Below, piece after piece: positions 1-10,336 of a DNA stretch of 64,000 nucleotides. This DNA is from Cristatella mucedo. Its lineage: Eukaryota > Bryozoa > Phylactolaemata > Cristatellidae. Position numbers and translations under genes: made by a program. How positions within the stretch are numbered: position 1 is the first letter of the stretch; each line of letters opens with the position of its first letter. The DNA lies in NCBI GenBank assembly GCA_009760855.2, contig WPIO01000012.1, positions 3,008,001 to 3,072,000 of the forward strand. The letters run 5' to 3'. The notes beneath the pieces were generated by a model. The model was not told the origin of the DNA. It saw only the letters and a list, made by a program, of their open reading frames with translations, and did not search any database.

Positions 1-605
1 AACTCACAGCTTGCTGGTCTACCGGCATGTACAATCAGGTGCTTACAGTTGATGCAAAACTCTGCATCTAAGCTCGTTTGTAGAGGGCATCAAAGTTGCC
101 ACATCACACCACTTCCCGCCGACCTGCACTGGCTCCCAATCAAGCAGCGTATCGACTTCAAGGTTCTGCCACTTACTTGTAGGTCCTTTCATTCTCTGGC
201 TCCAGCCTACCAATCAGAACTACTCACCCACCAGGCAAATAATCGTACAAGTTGCTGTTCTGACTCAAATATTTTACGAACCTTACCTCGCACGAACCTT
301 AAAACCGTTGGAGGTCATGCCTTTAGTTCGCGTGCTCCCAAAGCCTGGAACACTACCGAGGCACGTCACATCATCTGGCATGAATACATTTAAAAAATAA
401 GCTTAACGCGAACCGGTTTGTTACATTTAGTAAGTCTCTGTGATTCGTTCTTCGTGTGAATATGCCAGCTTATGCTGTGCCTCCTGCTTGCGGATGTTAC
501 CACCAATGATTTGGTAATGCTTTCTATAAAGCATCCGTGAAGTGCCTAGACAGAGGTTCGATCCTCTGAGGGCGCTGTGCAAATGTATTCATATTATTAT
601 TATTA
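1..605 (+). mobile_element. L2/CR1-like LINE, 3' end with tail
   Basis: Bases 49-393 read as the C-terminal part of an L2-type reverse transcriptase ORF (DLHWLPIKQRIDFKV, then FSSRAPKAWNT), which is typical of the segment after the RT domain. The usual 3' UTR follows. The terminal tail (about 540-605) reads AAGTGCCTAGACAGAG..., then a GGGCGCT box and an ATTATT microsatellite. The same tail recurs at 12.2, 31.0, 36.2, 39.7 and 55.8 kb. The copy is 5'-truncated by the window edge and carries point decay. Family assignment rests on protein motifs and the shared tail. Confidence 0.75.
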
Positions 606-619
606 TGGCTACAGCCCGC

Positions 620-1700
620 GGAACTATTCCCTGAAATCCACCACAAAACGACTAGAAATCGGTTGTACCAAGCTCCAGTTTGTATAGCATATCAGACCCA
701 AGTACTCTGACAATTCGCCGAAATCGCCCGAAATAGCCCGGGCAAATACTGCAATCCACTCTAATCCAGTGTAAGTCATGCTAAAATCGTCAATGCGTAG
801 CTCTAATTTACATTGCATATAAGACTAGACTCATTTCAAAGTGCCCTCATAAAATGTTGAGCCATTCTGCAGTCGTGGGCGCCTGCTGCTTTTGCTTTTG
901 TAATTAGCACAGCGTCCGACCGCTATTGTAAGCCCTACCTGCAGCAAGTGGTTGGGCAGTTTACCCGGCGTAGCGTCCGGCCTTTGATGTAGGGTGTGCT
1001 GCTCGCGGAAGCCCCCCCCCCCATCTTCGGTGAGTCGGCTAGCTCAAGGTATATGCAGGTGTGAGAGAATGAACTGGTAGTCTCGCTTACCACTCACGCC
1101 TGCGCTTGAGACTCCAAAAGAACTGCCGCCCGCCGGAGCCACAGCAATGCAACAGCGCCACATGCGCAGTCGCAGACAATGCCCTGGAATCGCCTGCAAC
1201 GGCCCGGTCCTACACAGCAACAAATCGGCTTCTCAATGCTCTCATTTTAAACTGTATTACGACTTACTCTGTTTAAAGTGTGAGCACGATGTTTTAACCA
1301 ATCGCGAACGTACCATCTCGGACAATGCATGAAAATCGACGGCAATGGATTGGCTCGAAGCCCCAACACCTCACAATCCATGGCAAATCATCGACCGCAA
1401 ATTGATTGAGCGAAGCTCCGGTTCTCATTGCATATAACATTTCACTGTTCTGAAAGGGAAATCATTACAATTTCAAGCAATTTTTCTGTCAATTGTCGGC
1501 AATGCGGCAATTGCGGGCTAATACCACAATCCACAGCAAATCGATGAGAAATCGGCTGTGCGAAGCTCCAATTCTAATTCCTCGTGACATCTCACTGCGG
1601 ACGTACATTATTTCACCCATTATGAATGTGCAATCTCGGGCCATGCATGGCAATCGACGGCAATGACTCGGCTTTTACCGAAATTGGTTTCAAATTGACT
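620..1700. repeat. Degenerate dispersed repeat, three related blocks
   Basis: Related blocks start near 628, 1373 and 1530. They share a pattern of AATCCA.. GCAAATCG.. AAATCGG followed by GCGAAGCTCC or CCAAGCTCC and a GCATAT or TTCCTC end. A second pair, near 1315 and 1635, shares TCTCGG..ATGCATG..AATCGACGGCAATG. This suggests an old, diverged tandem or dispersed unit of roughly 160-320 bp. No coding potential was seen. Confidence 0.4.
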
Positions 1701-1734
1701 AGAAATTAGCTATCAAAGGATAGCAAGAGCCAAT

Positions 1735-1925
1735 TGTCATAGGCATAGAAATGAAAGGTAAAGACAACGATTGTCATTACTACATGACCAGAAAGAGAGT
1801 ATCAATGCTGAAAAGAAGAGGCCATAAAACCGAACCCTGAGGTACCCCCATATCTAACTTGCTGCCAATCTACACTCTAATATCTGTAACTGGGGTAGGA
1901 CCTAAATCCAAGTTGAGTACTGTGC
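1735..1925 (-). mobile_element. L2-like reverse transcriptase fragment
   Basis: On the minus strand, near 1813-1863, the reading is DMGVPQGSVLWPLLFS. This is the conserved GxPQGSxLGP motif of non-LTR reverse transcriptases. Further downstream (toward 1735) a frame-shifted FHFYAYD is a relic of the [11 protein letters not shown] catalytic box. The piece is short and broken by frameshifts, so it is a dead internal fragment in the opposite orientation to the L2 copy at the left edge. Confidence 0.7.
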
Positions 1926-1996
1926 CAATGACACCTGGGCGAGTTGAGGAGCAATTGCATTCCTAATCGTGCGTAATTTCTACGGCTTCGGGACAA

Positions 1997-2053
1997 AGGA
2001 CTGTCAGGATTCACAAAGCAGTTCTTGGCTGCTTTGTGAATCCTGACAGTCCT
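1997..2053. repeat. Perfect 25-bp inverted repeat (hairpin)
   Basis: The left arm, 1997-2021, is the exact reverse complement of the right arm, 2029-2053, with a 7-nt loop (TTCTTGG) between them. Neither arm shows a mismatch, unlike the decayed repeats around it. It could be a recent inverted duplication, a foldback element remnant or a transcribed hairpin. No flanking target-site duplication was recognised. Confidence 0.85.
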
Positions 2054-3090
2054 GTCTGCATCGTTCGTACCTCGGATGGCTTCGACTTCGCGATATCTAC
2101 AGCAGTAGCAGCCGAAGCAGAGGATTAGGCTCCGTTGCGGTAGCCGAAGGAAGATGGAGCGTCCGAGCCTAGCTTGCGCCTAGCTCTCGTAAAGAGTAAG
2201 AGCGCTGAGAGCGGCCAGCTCAGGCTGGCTGCAAGCACAAATCCAGACGATGCGTCGTCGAGTCGCGGGCACTCGACTCCTGCTCGAGGACACGTGCCGG
2301 TCGGTGACAATTGGCTCCTTCGGGCTCGACGAGTTACTCTCAGTGCAGCCTACCGTATGCAACAATGTTGTGATCCACGTCGTCTGCAGAACGCTTGCTC
2401 TACCCGATGTGTCCGGAACTCGAGCGACAATGCCAATAGTCGCAGACTAGAGACAGCCTTCAGCTACAGTAAAATGCGAGCGACGCATGCGTTTGCAAGC
2501 CAATAAGTAAATCGCGGCACCGTATTCAGTCCTCTGAGGTGCCCGAAATGATTAGGCGTGCACTGCCGGGACCTTGGAAAGTTGAAATATCTGCAAACCT
2601 GATAGCCGCTAAAAAAAAGGCACACCAAAGGTGATAACAGTAGCTATATTTTCAGGTGGAGGACACTAGCAGTCTGTGCAATGCGCCTCATACATGACCT
2701 AGCACTAATGACAATCTGCAACACGTTTATTTGGGCCGCTCCCGGCGTAGCAATGCCCGGCGGTGTAGTCTGCCGATAAGTACTGATTCGCTACATAAAT
2801 GTAAGTTATTAAGATAGAACAGATATAAAACCTAACATAATAACTATACAAGCACAACAACAGTGTGGAACCTTGTCGATCGACAGGTTACAGCACTCCT
2901 TACAGAATCGAACGCACGTTGAGAGGCCAAGGTCGGTACCGAACCGGTCATGCTTGCCAAGGAGACAACTCATTAATCTCGCCTCTACTTGTGTGTTCGT
3001 TGGCTATTACCGCCAAGTCTGCACGGCGGAGGGCGAGCTCCCTGAGATACGCGAGAACGGCTAAAGAGTGATTCTCGCGAAACAGGGTCG
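2054..3090. other. No recognised gene
   Basis: Mixed-composition sequence, moderately GC-rich at 2100-2500. Several short open frames lie on both strands but none resembles a known protein or has convincing splice signals. I see no RNA gene. Confidence 0.4.
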
Positions 3091-3770
3091 TTCAAGTCGA
3101 AGTCGACAAACCAGCCGCCGGCGAAAAATCGATCTCTTCAATGTTCGAAGCGGCGGAAGCCGCGGCGGCCGCGGCGGCGGCCGCGGCGCGTTCTCTTCTT
3201 GGAAAGGAGGAAAGGCTCGCGTCGTAATCGGCTGAAGGAAAAAGCCGCTCACACGTCCTCATTGGAGTCTCAGCCCAACGCGCTGCACTCTCGGTGTGCA
3301 AGCTTTTGGCTGGCCTCTCGAGCTTTGAGCCATTCGAAGCCAACGCGCCAGCGGTGTGGCACTGCCGTGGCAGAATCGACCGCCTTCTGCTGCTATCGGT
3401 TCGCTTCTTCGTGGAACTGGAGCGAAAAACGGCTGCTGACATCAGTCTAATCAGCCTCGGTGGGGCCGGGCGTCTTCCGATGCGGGCTGTCGACTCTGCC
3501 TTGCTCACGCTGGCGGCCATTCATAGTCGACGAGTCCGAATCAGCTCGGGGGGGGAAGGCGCCTCTTCACGCGAGGTCCATGCTTTCTCTCCAAGAGAGG
3601 CGTGCTCGTTAACTCACACGGAGGCGCAGGCGCCGGTGTTTGGATGCCCGGCCCACGACATTCCACACTGTCACAAATGCTGGAAAATAGGGTGCGGCAC
3701 TGCGGTAGTACAGTTTGCCCTCCGTAGAGTCAGGCATCCTGATGCCTTAAGCCGTCCGAGACCGACATAA
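3091..3770. other. GC-rich segment, possible unassigned promoter or 5' exon
   Basis: CpG-rich sequence with open frames on both strands. The minus-strand frame 3092-3520 starts MAASVSKAEST and contains a ten-residue alanine run from a GCC/GCG repeat (about 3155-3190). I do not recognise the product. Open frames on both strands at once are what GC-rich non-coding DNA produces, so this is kept as a possible CpG island rather than called as a gene. Confidence 0.3.
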
Positions 3771-3880
3771 ATTAAGATAAAAATCTACTCGCACAGATCC
3801 ATATCGTGTTTTTACCGAACTCTTGCTACCGTTAAATGCTTTGGCAGTAAGCGGTAAGCTCTGCAAGAGTCTAATCTGCA

Positions 3881-3952
3881 GACACACAGACACAGATACA
3901 GACACAGACACAGACACACACACAGACACACACACACAGACACACACACACA

Positions 3953-3993
<41 letters not shown>
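3881..3993. repeat. (CA)n microsatellite, imperfect
   Basis: CA repeat of about 110 bp with regular CAGA and CAGATA interruptions in its left half and pure CA in its right half. Confidence 0.95.
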
Positions 3994-3995
<2 letters not shown>

Positions 3996-4828
3996 CGTCC
4001 ACCAGTAACTTCTGGATGAATCGCCGACTGCCAGTTCGCCATTTTGTCGTGGGCCTCTGCCCACTAGAGATAGGGAAGATCTGCTTCTTGAGCGCTTCCC
4101 ATCGGGCTGCACCAGTGCCATCCATCGTTAGCAGAAAAGCGTATTTTCGAGCACTTAATGAGGGACTATTGAAGCTAATTGAAGCGCTTGCGCCCATTCG
4201 TTCCAACTGCGCTGCAGTCGGAACAAAGAAGCAACCAGGTACACTGAATGTCAAGGTCTTTAAGTGATTTACTACGGTCAGATTGGCTAGGTTGCCTCAG
4301 CATAGCAATCAGCTGAGCCGGTTTTAAAAGATCAATGTTGTAGAAATTCCGTAGCCACAAGGTTCTAGAAGCCGTAGCCCCTACCCTACCAAGACTGACT
4401 CGTAGCTTAACCGCTCGAGGGGTCTTTTCCGGTATGTCTTTTCAGCAGCCATCTCAGCTTGGCGACACTCCTCCCCCCCCCCCCAGTAGAGAAAACCCAG
4501 AAGGACACCTCGTCTCGAATGTGCGCCGCTCGGCAGGCTGCTACATCTCCCCCAACGCACAAGTAAAGTAATATATTTTGCTTCCAAAACGGCAGCCTCT
4601 TGCGCCGTCGAGAGTCGGGCACGGCGCGCCGACGGTGCGCTGCCGCGAAGGGCTCTTCGGCGCCTCTAAAAACGAAGTCGGCCTTTGCGAACTCCATTTA
4701 GGAAGAGGCGCTCAAGGAGCGTCGTCCAAGAGCCGCTTTCGACCCGCCCGCTTGGAGGATGTTTCGCATTGACTCGAGCCTGAATATACGCCCGCCGAAG
4801 CTGCGTCGCTCGAACCGCCTTTTCAGCC
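3994..4828. other. No recognised gene
   Basis: Non-repetitive sequence with a short C run near 4473. The minus-strand frame around 4010-4180 runs straight into the (GT)n tract and resembles nothing I know. No reliable exon is seen. Confidence 0.4.
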
Positions 4829-5570
4829 CATTTAAAAATAAAAGGAAGACATGTGGTCGCCCCCCACCCAATTAAGAAACTTCCCCGCGCGCCGACGCTG
4901 CGCAGCTAGCCTGCTAGCCCCGCCCCGGAAGCCGTGCGGACGGTAGGGGACTAGGCTAGAGGACTTCCGCCGGCCAGCGTAAGTGGAGTGAGCTTAGCAA
5001 CTACAGCGCGATCGGATGTGGAGCCCAGTCTCGCTCTGCAGCCAGACAGACTAGGCCGAGCTTTCGCCGCGCGAGCGATGAGTAGCGTGCATGTCACCTT
5101 CCGGCGAGGGCCGGCGCTGCGTCGTCCGACTGCCGCTGCGGGCGTCGCGGGCGGACGCCGGCTGGCTCAAATGGGGGCTGCCCATTTTTTTGTTGGAATG
5201 GGGGCGGGGGGTAGGTAGGAGAGTGCCCGCGCGAGCGAATGGACGAACGGGGTTCCAGCACTCATGCGGCGTGCCGGGCACGGCCGGCTTGAGCGAGTCC
5301 ATGCCTCGGCGGAGGGGGCTCGGGGTGCAGGCGGCGCGTCGAACGTGCCGCATCCGGCTTCGGAGAGGATCCGAGCGCTCTTCCTCGAAGCGTGGCGACC
5401 GGGCGCTTGGATTCGTGTGAGCGGGTATGCGTAATTTGCCCCTATTTGTAGCGAGGGAGAGCGGGTGGCTGTGTGGATGGGAATGACGCTGCAGCCGCAA
5501 GCAGTGGGGCCGAAAGCGTCGGTGCAGCCCAGCTGGCAGAGAGCAGTCAGAAAATACTGACAGGTGAACA
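4829..5570 (+). promoter_or_regulatory. GC-rich segment with TATA-like box and splice-donor-like site
   Basis: A TATA-like stretch (TTTAAAAATAAAAGG, about 4829-4843) precedes a CpG-rich block. A GTAAGT donor-like site sits near 4979 after CCGGCCAGC. This could be the promoter and non-coding first exon of an unseen or alternative transcript, for instance an upstream promoter of the PAR-bZIP gene, since that family often uses several promoters. The link is inference; no coding exon was found here. Confidence 0.25.
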
Positions 5571-5578
5571 GCTAGCGA

Positions 5579-5581
<3 letters not shown>

Positions 5582-5635
<54 letters not shown>
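5582..5635. repeat. (TA)n microsatellite
   Basis: Pure TA dinucleotide tract of about 54 bp. Confidence 0.97.
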
Positions 5636-5637
<2 letters not shown>

Positions 5638-5960
5638 AGCGAGTGTCGTCACTTTTGCGATAGCAGCCCAAGCGGCCTCATTCCTGCAGTGCAGCGCCGA
5701 ATCAGCTGCTCCCCGAACCCGCTCCTCGTCCACCGACGACCGCACCGTTCGCGGCTATGGCTTTGCAGCAAAAGTAAGCTGGTATTGCGTCCAGAGCGCG
5801 AACCCTTACTAGCGACAGAAGGTCGTTCGCGGCCTGCCCAGCTTTAAAATTATTTTAAAATTCGCGTCGCAGCCCCGAAGAGCAACCACCGGGCTCGCGC
5901 CTGCTGCTGTGCGACAGTCTGATTTCTCCGGGGATGATTGCGACCGCAGAGCTGCTGCTG

Positions 5961-6217
<257 letters not shown>

Positions 6218-6474
6218 TCTTGGATCACGTGACCCACGAGACCTGCTGGGCTGAACCGCAATTATCCGGAGCTGATCCGTCTCGAGTGGTAGAGACTGCC
6301 GAGCCCCTTAATGCACATACGACTTTTAAGCCGGCGATTAAGTAGGGCTAACTGCACGACCTCAGCCCCCTGTGATGTCAGTCCATACTCTCGAAACTTC
6401 CCTGGCGAGGCATAAGGGCAGTGAGGTAGTTGAAGAGAAGTGAGATAGTAACAACAGGAAGGTTAGTAGGTTCG

Positions 6475-6608
6475 ACAGCCTCGTTGGTATTGCGGCAGAA
6501 CAGCTCTAACGGCTATCGCCACCCTTGCTTTGCGAAATAGAAAATCGCTCACTGCAGGTATTGAACTTGGTTGTGACGAGCGAGTGCCTTACCCCTGAGC
6601 TAAGACCT
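6475..6608 (-). mobile_element. tRNA-headed SINE, family 1 (old copy)
   Basis: Read on the minus strand, it begins CAGGTCTTAGCTCAGGGGTAAGG, a tRNA-like A-box region. A weak B box follows (GTTCAATACC), then the family-1 central body (GAGCGAT..., GGTGGCGATAGCCGT). Compared with the younger copies at 29.7, 54.7 and 57.0 kb it is diverged. Its 5' end abuts the 34-G run. Confidence 0.6.

Positions 6609-6642
<34 letters not shown>
6609..6642 (+). repeat. Poly(G) run of 34
   Basis: Thirty-four consecutive G, then C and four more G. Mononucleotide G runs of this length are rare and can form G-quadruplexes; the true length may vary through slippage or assembly error. Confidence 0.95.
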
Positions 6643-6655
6643 CGGGGCTAGAGAA

Positions 6656-6862
6656 AAGCGGTGGAAGGCGGGAGGAAAGAGAAAGAAGAAGACGGCGAAG
6701 AGGAAATGCGGGAGGAGGAGGAGGAGGAGTGGAGGGGAATGAGTGGGAGAAGCAGCAAGGTGGAAGGAGGAAGGAAGGAAGGAATGGAGGAAGGAGGAAG
6801 GAAGGAAGGAGGAAGGAAGGAAGGAAGGAAGGAATGGAGGAAGGAGGAAGAGGAAGAGCAGC
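6656..6862 (+). repeat. Purine-only GGA/GGAA repeat tract
   Basis: About 200 bp of nearly pure purines made of GGAGGA and GGAAGGAA units directly after the poly(G) run. Open frames on both strands are artefacts of the composition. Confidence 0.9.
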
Positions 6863-6875
6863 TGGTGAGCAACTA

Positions 6876-7463
6876 GTGCGATCAGATGCTGTCAGGGCTG
6901 CATCTGACTTTGAGCGGATTATTGCAATTAATACAATTATCGCAATTAGTATTACGCATTGCTCAATGCAACGAATAATTCTCTTTACTTGAACCACCAC
7001 CTGGTGCTGTATTACAGTGACTCCGGCGGCGGCAGTTCTAGTGGAGTCCTGCGGAGATGCAGCAGCGGACGTGAGCAGTCAATGAGACTATTTTTATTTC
7101 TTTTAACGCGTACATTAATGAGAGCTCGATGAATCACAGCAGCTACGTCGGGAAATATAACGTACACTAGTGGCCTGACGCTGCGCTACGTCAACGGCGT
7201 ACATTGGCCGCTGGTGAGGCATACATTAGTGACCGGGCGCGTCGCTAAATACAACAGCAGAAGCAGCTGGCGAACACAACGCTGGGTGTAGTACACTCAC
7301 GTGCAAGCACCTCACACAAAGACGGAGGGGCTGCAGTGTTGCTTTAAGTCAGATGGGATGCCCAGGCTCTTCCTGCAACTTGGAAATGAGGCACCTCTAT
7401 AAGCTGACATTCACAAATTACTTTTTCCGTTCGTAATTCAAAAGAAGCACTCATCGCTTGAGC

Positions 7464-7466
<3 letters not shown>
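6876..7466. other. No recognised gene
   Basis: Unique-looking sequence with short open frames only. No protein similarity, RNA gene or element was recognised. Confidence 0.4.
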
Positions 7467-7468
<2 letters not shown>

Positions 7469-7549
<81 letters not shown>

Positions 7550-7567
7550 TGTGTGTGTGTGTGTGTC
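7469..7567. repeat. (GT)n microsatellite
   Basis: GT tract of about 99 bp with a TCT interruption near the right end. Confidence 0.96.
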
Positions 7568-7887
7568 TGGGTTGCACTCTTGAGCCGCGTTTACGCGTCG
7601 AGTCTTGCTTCTGGCCTGCTTGTTTCCGGCTCGATCTTCAGGATCTCGTAGGAATTTTACACGAACGGTTTTCTCCAAGTCGCGCTACCTACAGCTGCTC
7701 CGCCTCAGAGTGGTCGTGGGAGGCTGTCGTTGGTCAGGAAGATGGGAAACGGCTCTCCGCGATGCACCTCCCGGAGAATTGTAACTTTCCACGATTGCCT
7801 TTATGGCCAGCCGATTCATCATTATCTGATTTTTATATAAAATGCTCGCAGTGTCCCAATAACAAGGACTCTTGTGGAACACCGCCC

Positions 7888-8040
7888 TGGTTTGGTCCAG
7901 TGGTTACGGGGCTCGCCTTTGACAATCGAGGTAAAAGCCATTGCATTTGACGGCGTTTTCGAGCCCCGTGGCAAATAGTAAGTGCCTGACTAGAGATTCA
8001 GTTCTCCTATGACGCTATATAAATGAATAATATATATTGT
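7888..8040 (+). mobile_element. L2-tailed tRNA SINE, family 2
   Basis: The head reads TTTGGTCCAGTGGTTACGG then GGCTCGCC, like a tRNA A-box region. A B-box-like TTTCGAGCCCCG follows about 60 bp later. The 3' part (AAGTGCCTGACTAGAGATTCAGTTCTC, then CTATATAAATGAATAA) is the same terminal sequence that ends the L2 copies in this window. It matches copies at 45.4 (-), 63.15 (+) and 63.48 (+) kb. Confidence 0.7.
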
Positions 8041-8159
8041 CTGCTATGCTTTTCAAATCAACGATAGATGCATGCCCTTGACGGCGTCAATGATTAGCCG
8101 TTTGTTCAGCATTGCCTAAAGTTGTGTCTTCGTTATGTATTCCTGCCTTGGACCACCTC

Positions 8160-9835
8160 CAGTCTAGGTGACATATGTACCAAAGACTTAAACAGGACAG
8201 AGGCTGGAGGAAAGCAAGACACGCCTCGCATGACTCATGCTGACATAATAAATATGTCATTAGCCTCAGGTCTTGTGGTAGCACCTTTCAAAAAGGCTGT
8301 AGTACCGCCGCTACTCAAGAAAGCAACGCTAGACGAAAAGAACTTGAAAAACTTCTGTCCAGCCTCCCTTTTACCGTTCCTATACAAGACACTAGAGCGA
8401 ATCGTGGCAAAACAGATGAACTCATATATTTCAACTTCAAATCTTGCAAGTAATTTCCATTCTGGTTTTAAAAGCTAACCACTTCACAGAGTCGGCATTG
8501 CTTCGGGTGTATAAGGACCTTCTTAGGAATGCAGACTTAGATAGAGTATCTCTGCATGTTCTGCTCGGTCTTTCGGCAGAGTTTAATACTATTAATCACC
8601 AAGTCCTTCTCGAGTGCCTCTCATCTCACGTGAGCACCACTGGCAATGCACTGCAATGGTTCAGGTCCTATTTCAGTGAGAGACTCCCGAGTATTGATGT
8701 GAATGGACAAAGATCATCCGCGGTACCTGTGAAATATGGAGTACCTCAGGGCTCCGTGCTTGGTCTTGTTCTTTTCACGGTTCATACCCTTCCTCTTGCC
8801 GATCTCATTGCCAGGCACAGCCAGGCTTTCACTTCTATGCAGATAGCGCTCAGTTGTACTTTTACTTTGATCACTCCCAGCCCTCCAGCACGTCAAACTC
8901 TCTCAACTCCCTTACTGAATGTATTGATGATATCCGCAAACTTTTCTAAATTGAATGATGATAAAACCAAATTACTAGTTATGGGCAAACCAAATGGGAT
9001 ACATAAATTAGAAAGTTCGGTCACAATCGGCTCTGCCAGCATATCTCCTGCTGAATCTGCACGGAATCTCGGTGTCCTAATCTAAAGTGACCTTTCTTTA
9101 GACGACCACATCAGCTTCACCGTCAAGTCTGCCCACTTTCAGCTTTATAATATTTCTAAAATTTTGACTTGTTTAGACAGTTATACCATATCTACATTTG
9201 TCCATGCATTTGTGACATCCCGTCTCGAGTTCCGTAACTCACTGCTTGCTGGTTTGCCGGCCTGTGCAGTCAGGTGTTTACAGCTGCTGAAAACTCTGCA
9301 GTTAGGCTTGTCTGTTGTGAGCGTCGCAGTTGCAACATCACACCATTTCTCGCCGACCTGCACTGGATCCCAGTCAAGCAGTGCATCGACTTCAAGGGTA
9401 TGCCACTCACTTTTTGATCTCTTCGTTCTTTGGCTCCAGCCTACCTATCAGATCTACTCCCCCAACAGGCTAAGCATAGTACCACATGCTTTTTGAATCT
9501 AATCGTTTAACTATACCTCGTAAGAACCTCAAATCCTTTGGAAACCGTGCCTTTTGTTCGTATGGTCCTAAAGTCTGGAACTCACTTCCGACTTTGGGCC
9601 CATATGATTCGTCCTATATGAGCTTTTGATTGCTGGCACTATGCATACTGCCACAAACCATATTTGCATACTGACCCTATGCATGTCATCTCTATTCATG
9701 TTAGGCTTGTTGTCATTGAGCATGCTACCACCAGCCATTCGATCATGCTTCCTCTGCAGCAAATGTAAAGTGCCTGGAAAGAGATTGAGTTAGCTGAGCC
9801 AGTTATAAAGAATGTGTTATTCTTATTACCGCATA
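8160..9835 (+). mobile_element. L2-like LINE, frameshifted 3' two-thirds
   Basis: Successive plus-strand pieces give RT motifs in the right order: AVVPPLLKKATLD (8300), LPFLYKTLERIVAKQM (8370), LLRVYKDLL (8500), LSAEFNTINHQVLLE (8570), WFRSYFSERLPS (8660), KYGVPQGSVLG (8732-8764), DDKTKLLVMGKPN (8957) and ARNLGVLI (9060). The post-RT region DLHWIPVKQCIDF (9357) and a diverged tail (9760-9835) follow. The catalytic YADD box at about 8830 is destroyed by a frameshift. The copy is dead and lacks the endonuclease part. Confidence 0.85.
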
Positions 9836-10150
9836 AAAGCGGCTTTATTGTGCTGCTGCCAACTGATGAGCCGGAATTCAAACGAGCTAAAGGTAAAGCC
9901 GCTAGCTGGCGCTTTGGAACTCTCCCCCGCTTGTCGGGATGGCGGTAAACCTTCTAAGGCGTCGCTGTCTAACCGCAGCTTTCACCGACTCCTGGGCACA
10001 AGGTGGAGGTAACTTCGCAAATACATAATTCTCAGTCTACTGTACTGTGGCAAATATGTGTGAAGAAAATAGTAAAATGGTGTATGGTGAAAACCATTAA
10101 CTGCATTCTAAACTCGTTTGCAGCCCCGTAATAAGCGGGCATTTTTTGAA
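9836..10150. other. No recognised gene
   Basis: Intergenic sequence immediately upstream of the CpG-rich start of the bZIP gene. No element was identified. Confidence 0.4.
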
Positions 10151-10336
10151 GCAGTGTTGGACCTGTGCAGCTAGGGGCGCACACGGGGAGGGCGTGTAGT
10201 GTTGGTATCGGCGGTCACGCGCCGGCGCAGGACGGCCTCTCGCCTATTGGGCGTCGTATTCGTAGCCGCTATCCCGCCTTGTTTGCTAGTTCTGTTGGGT
10301 CCGCCGTTCGCAACTGCCGTAAGCGGCGTGCCTACA
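10151..10336 (+). promoter_or_regulatory. CpG-rich 5' region of the PAR-bZIP gene
   Basis: GC- and CpG-rich sequence directly upstream of the bZIP start codon, with CpG density continuing into intron 1 (to about 10,720). It contains GGGGAGGGCG- and GCGCCGGCGC-type GC boxes and no clear TATA box, as in CpG-type promoters. The transcription start cannot be fixed from sequence. Confidence 0.5.

Noticed and set aside
3092-3520. 142-residue minus-strand frame MAASVSKAEST with a poly-Ala run
   Set aside because: GC-rich DNA gives long frames on both strands here; no known similarity and no linked exons.
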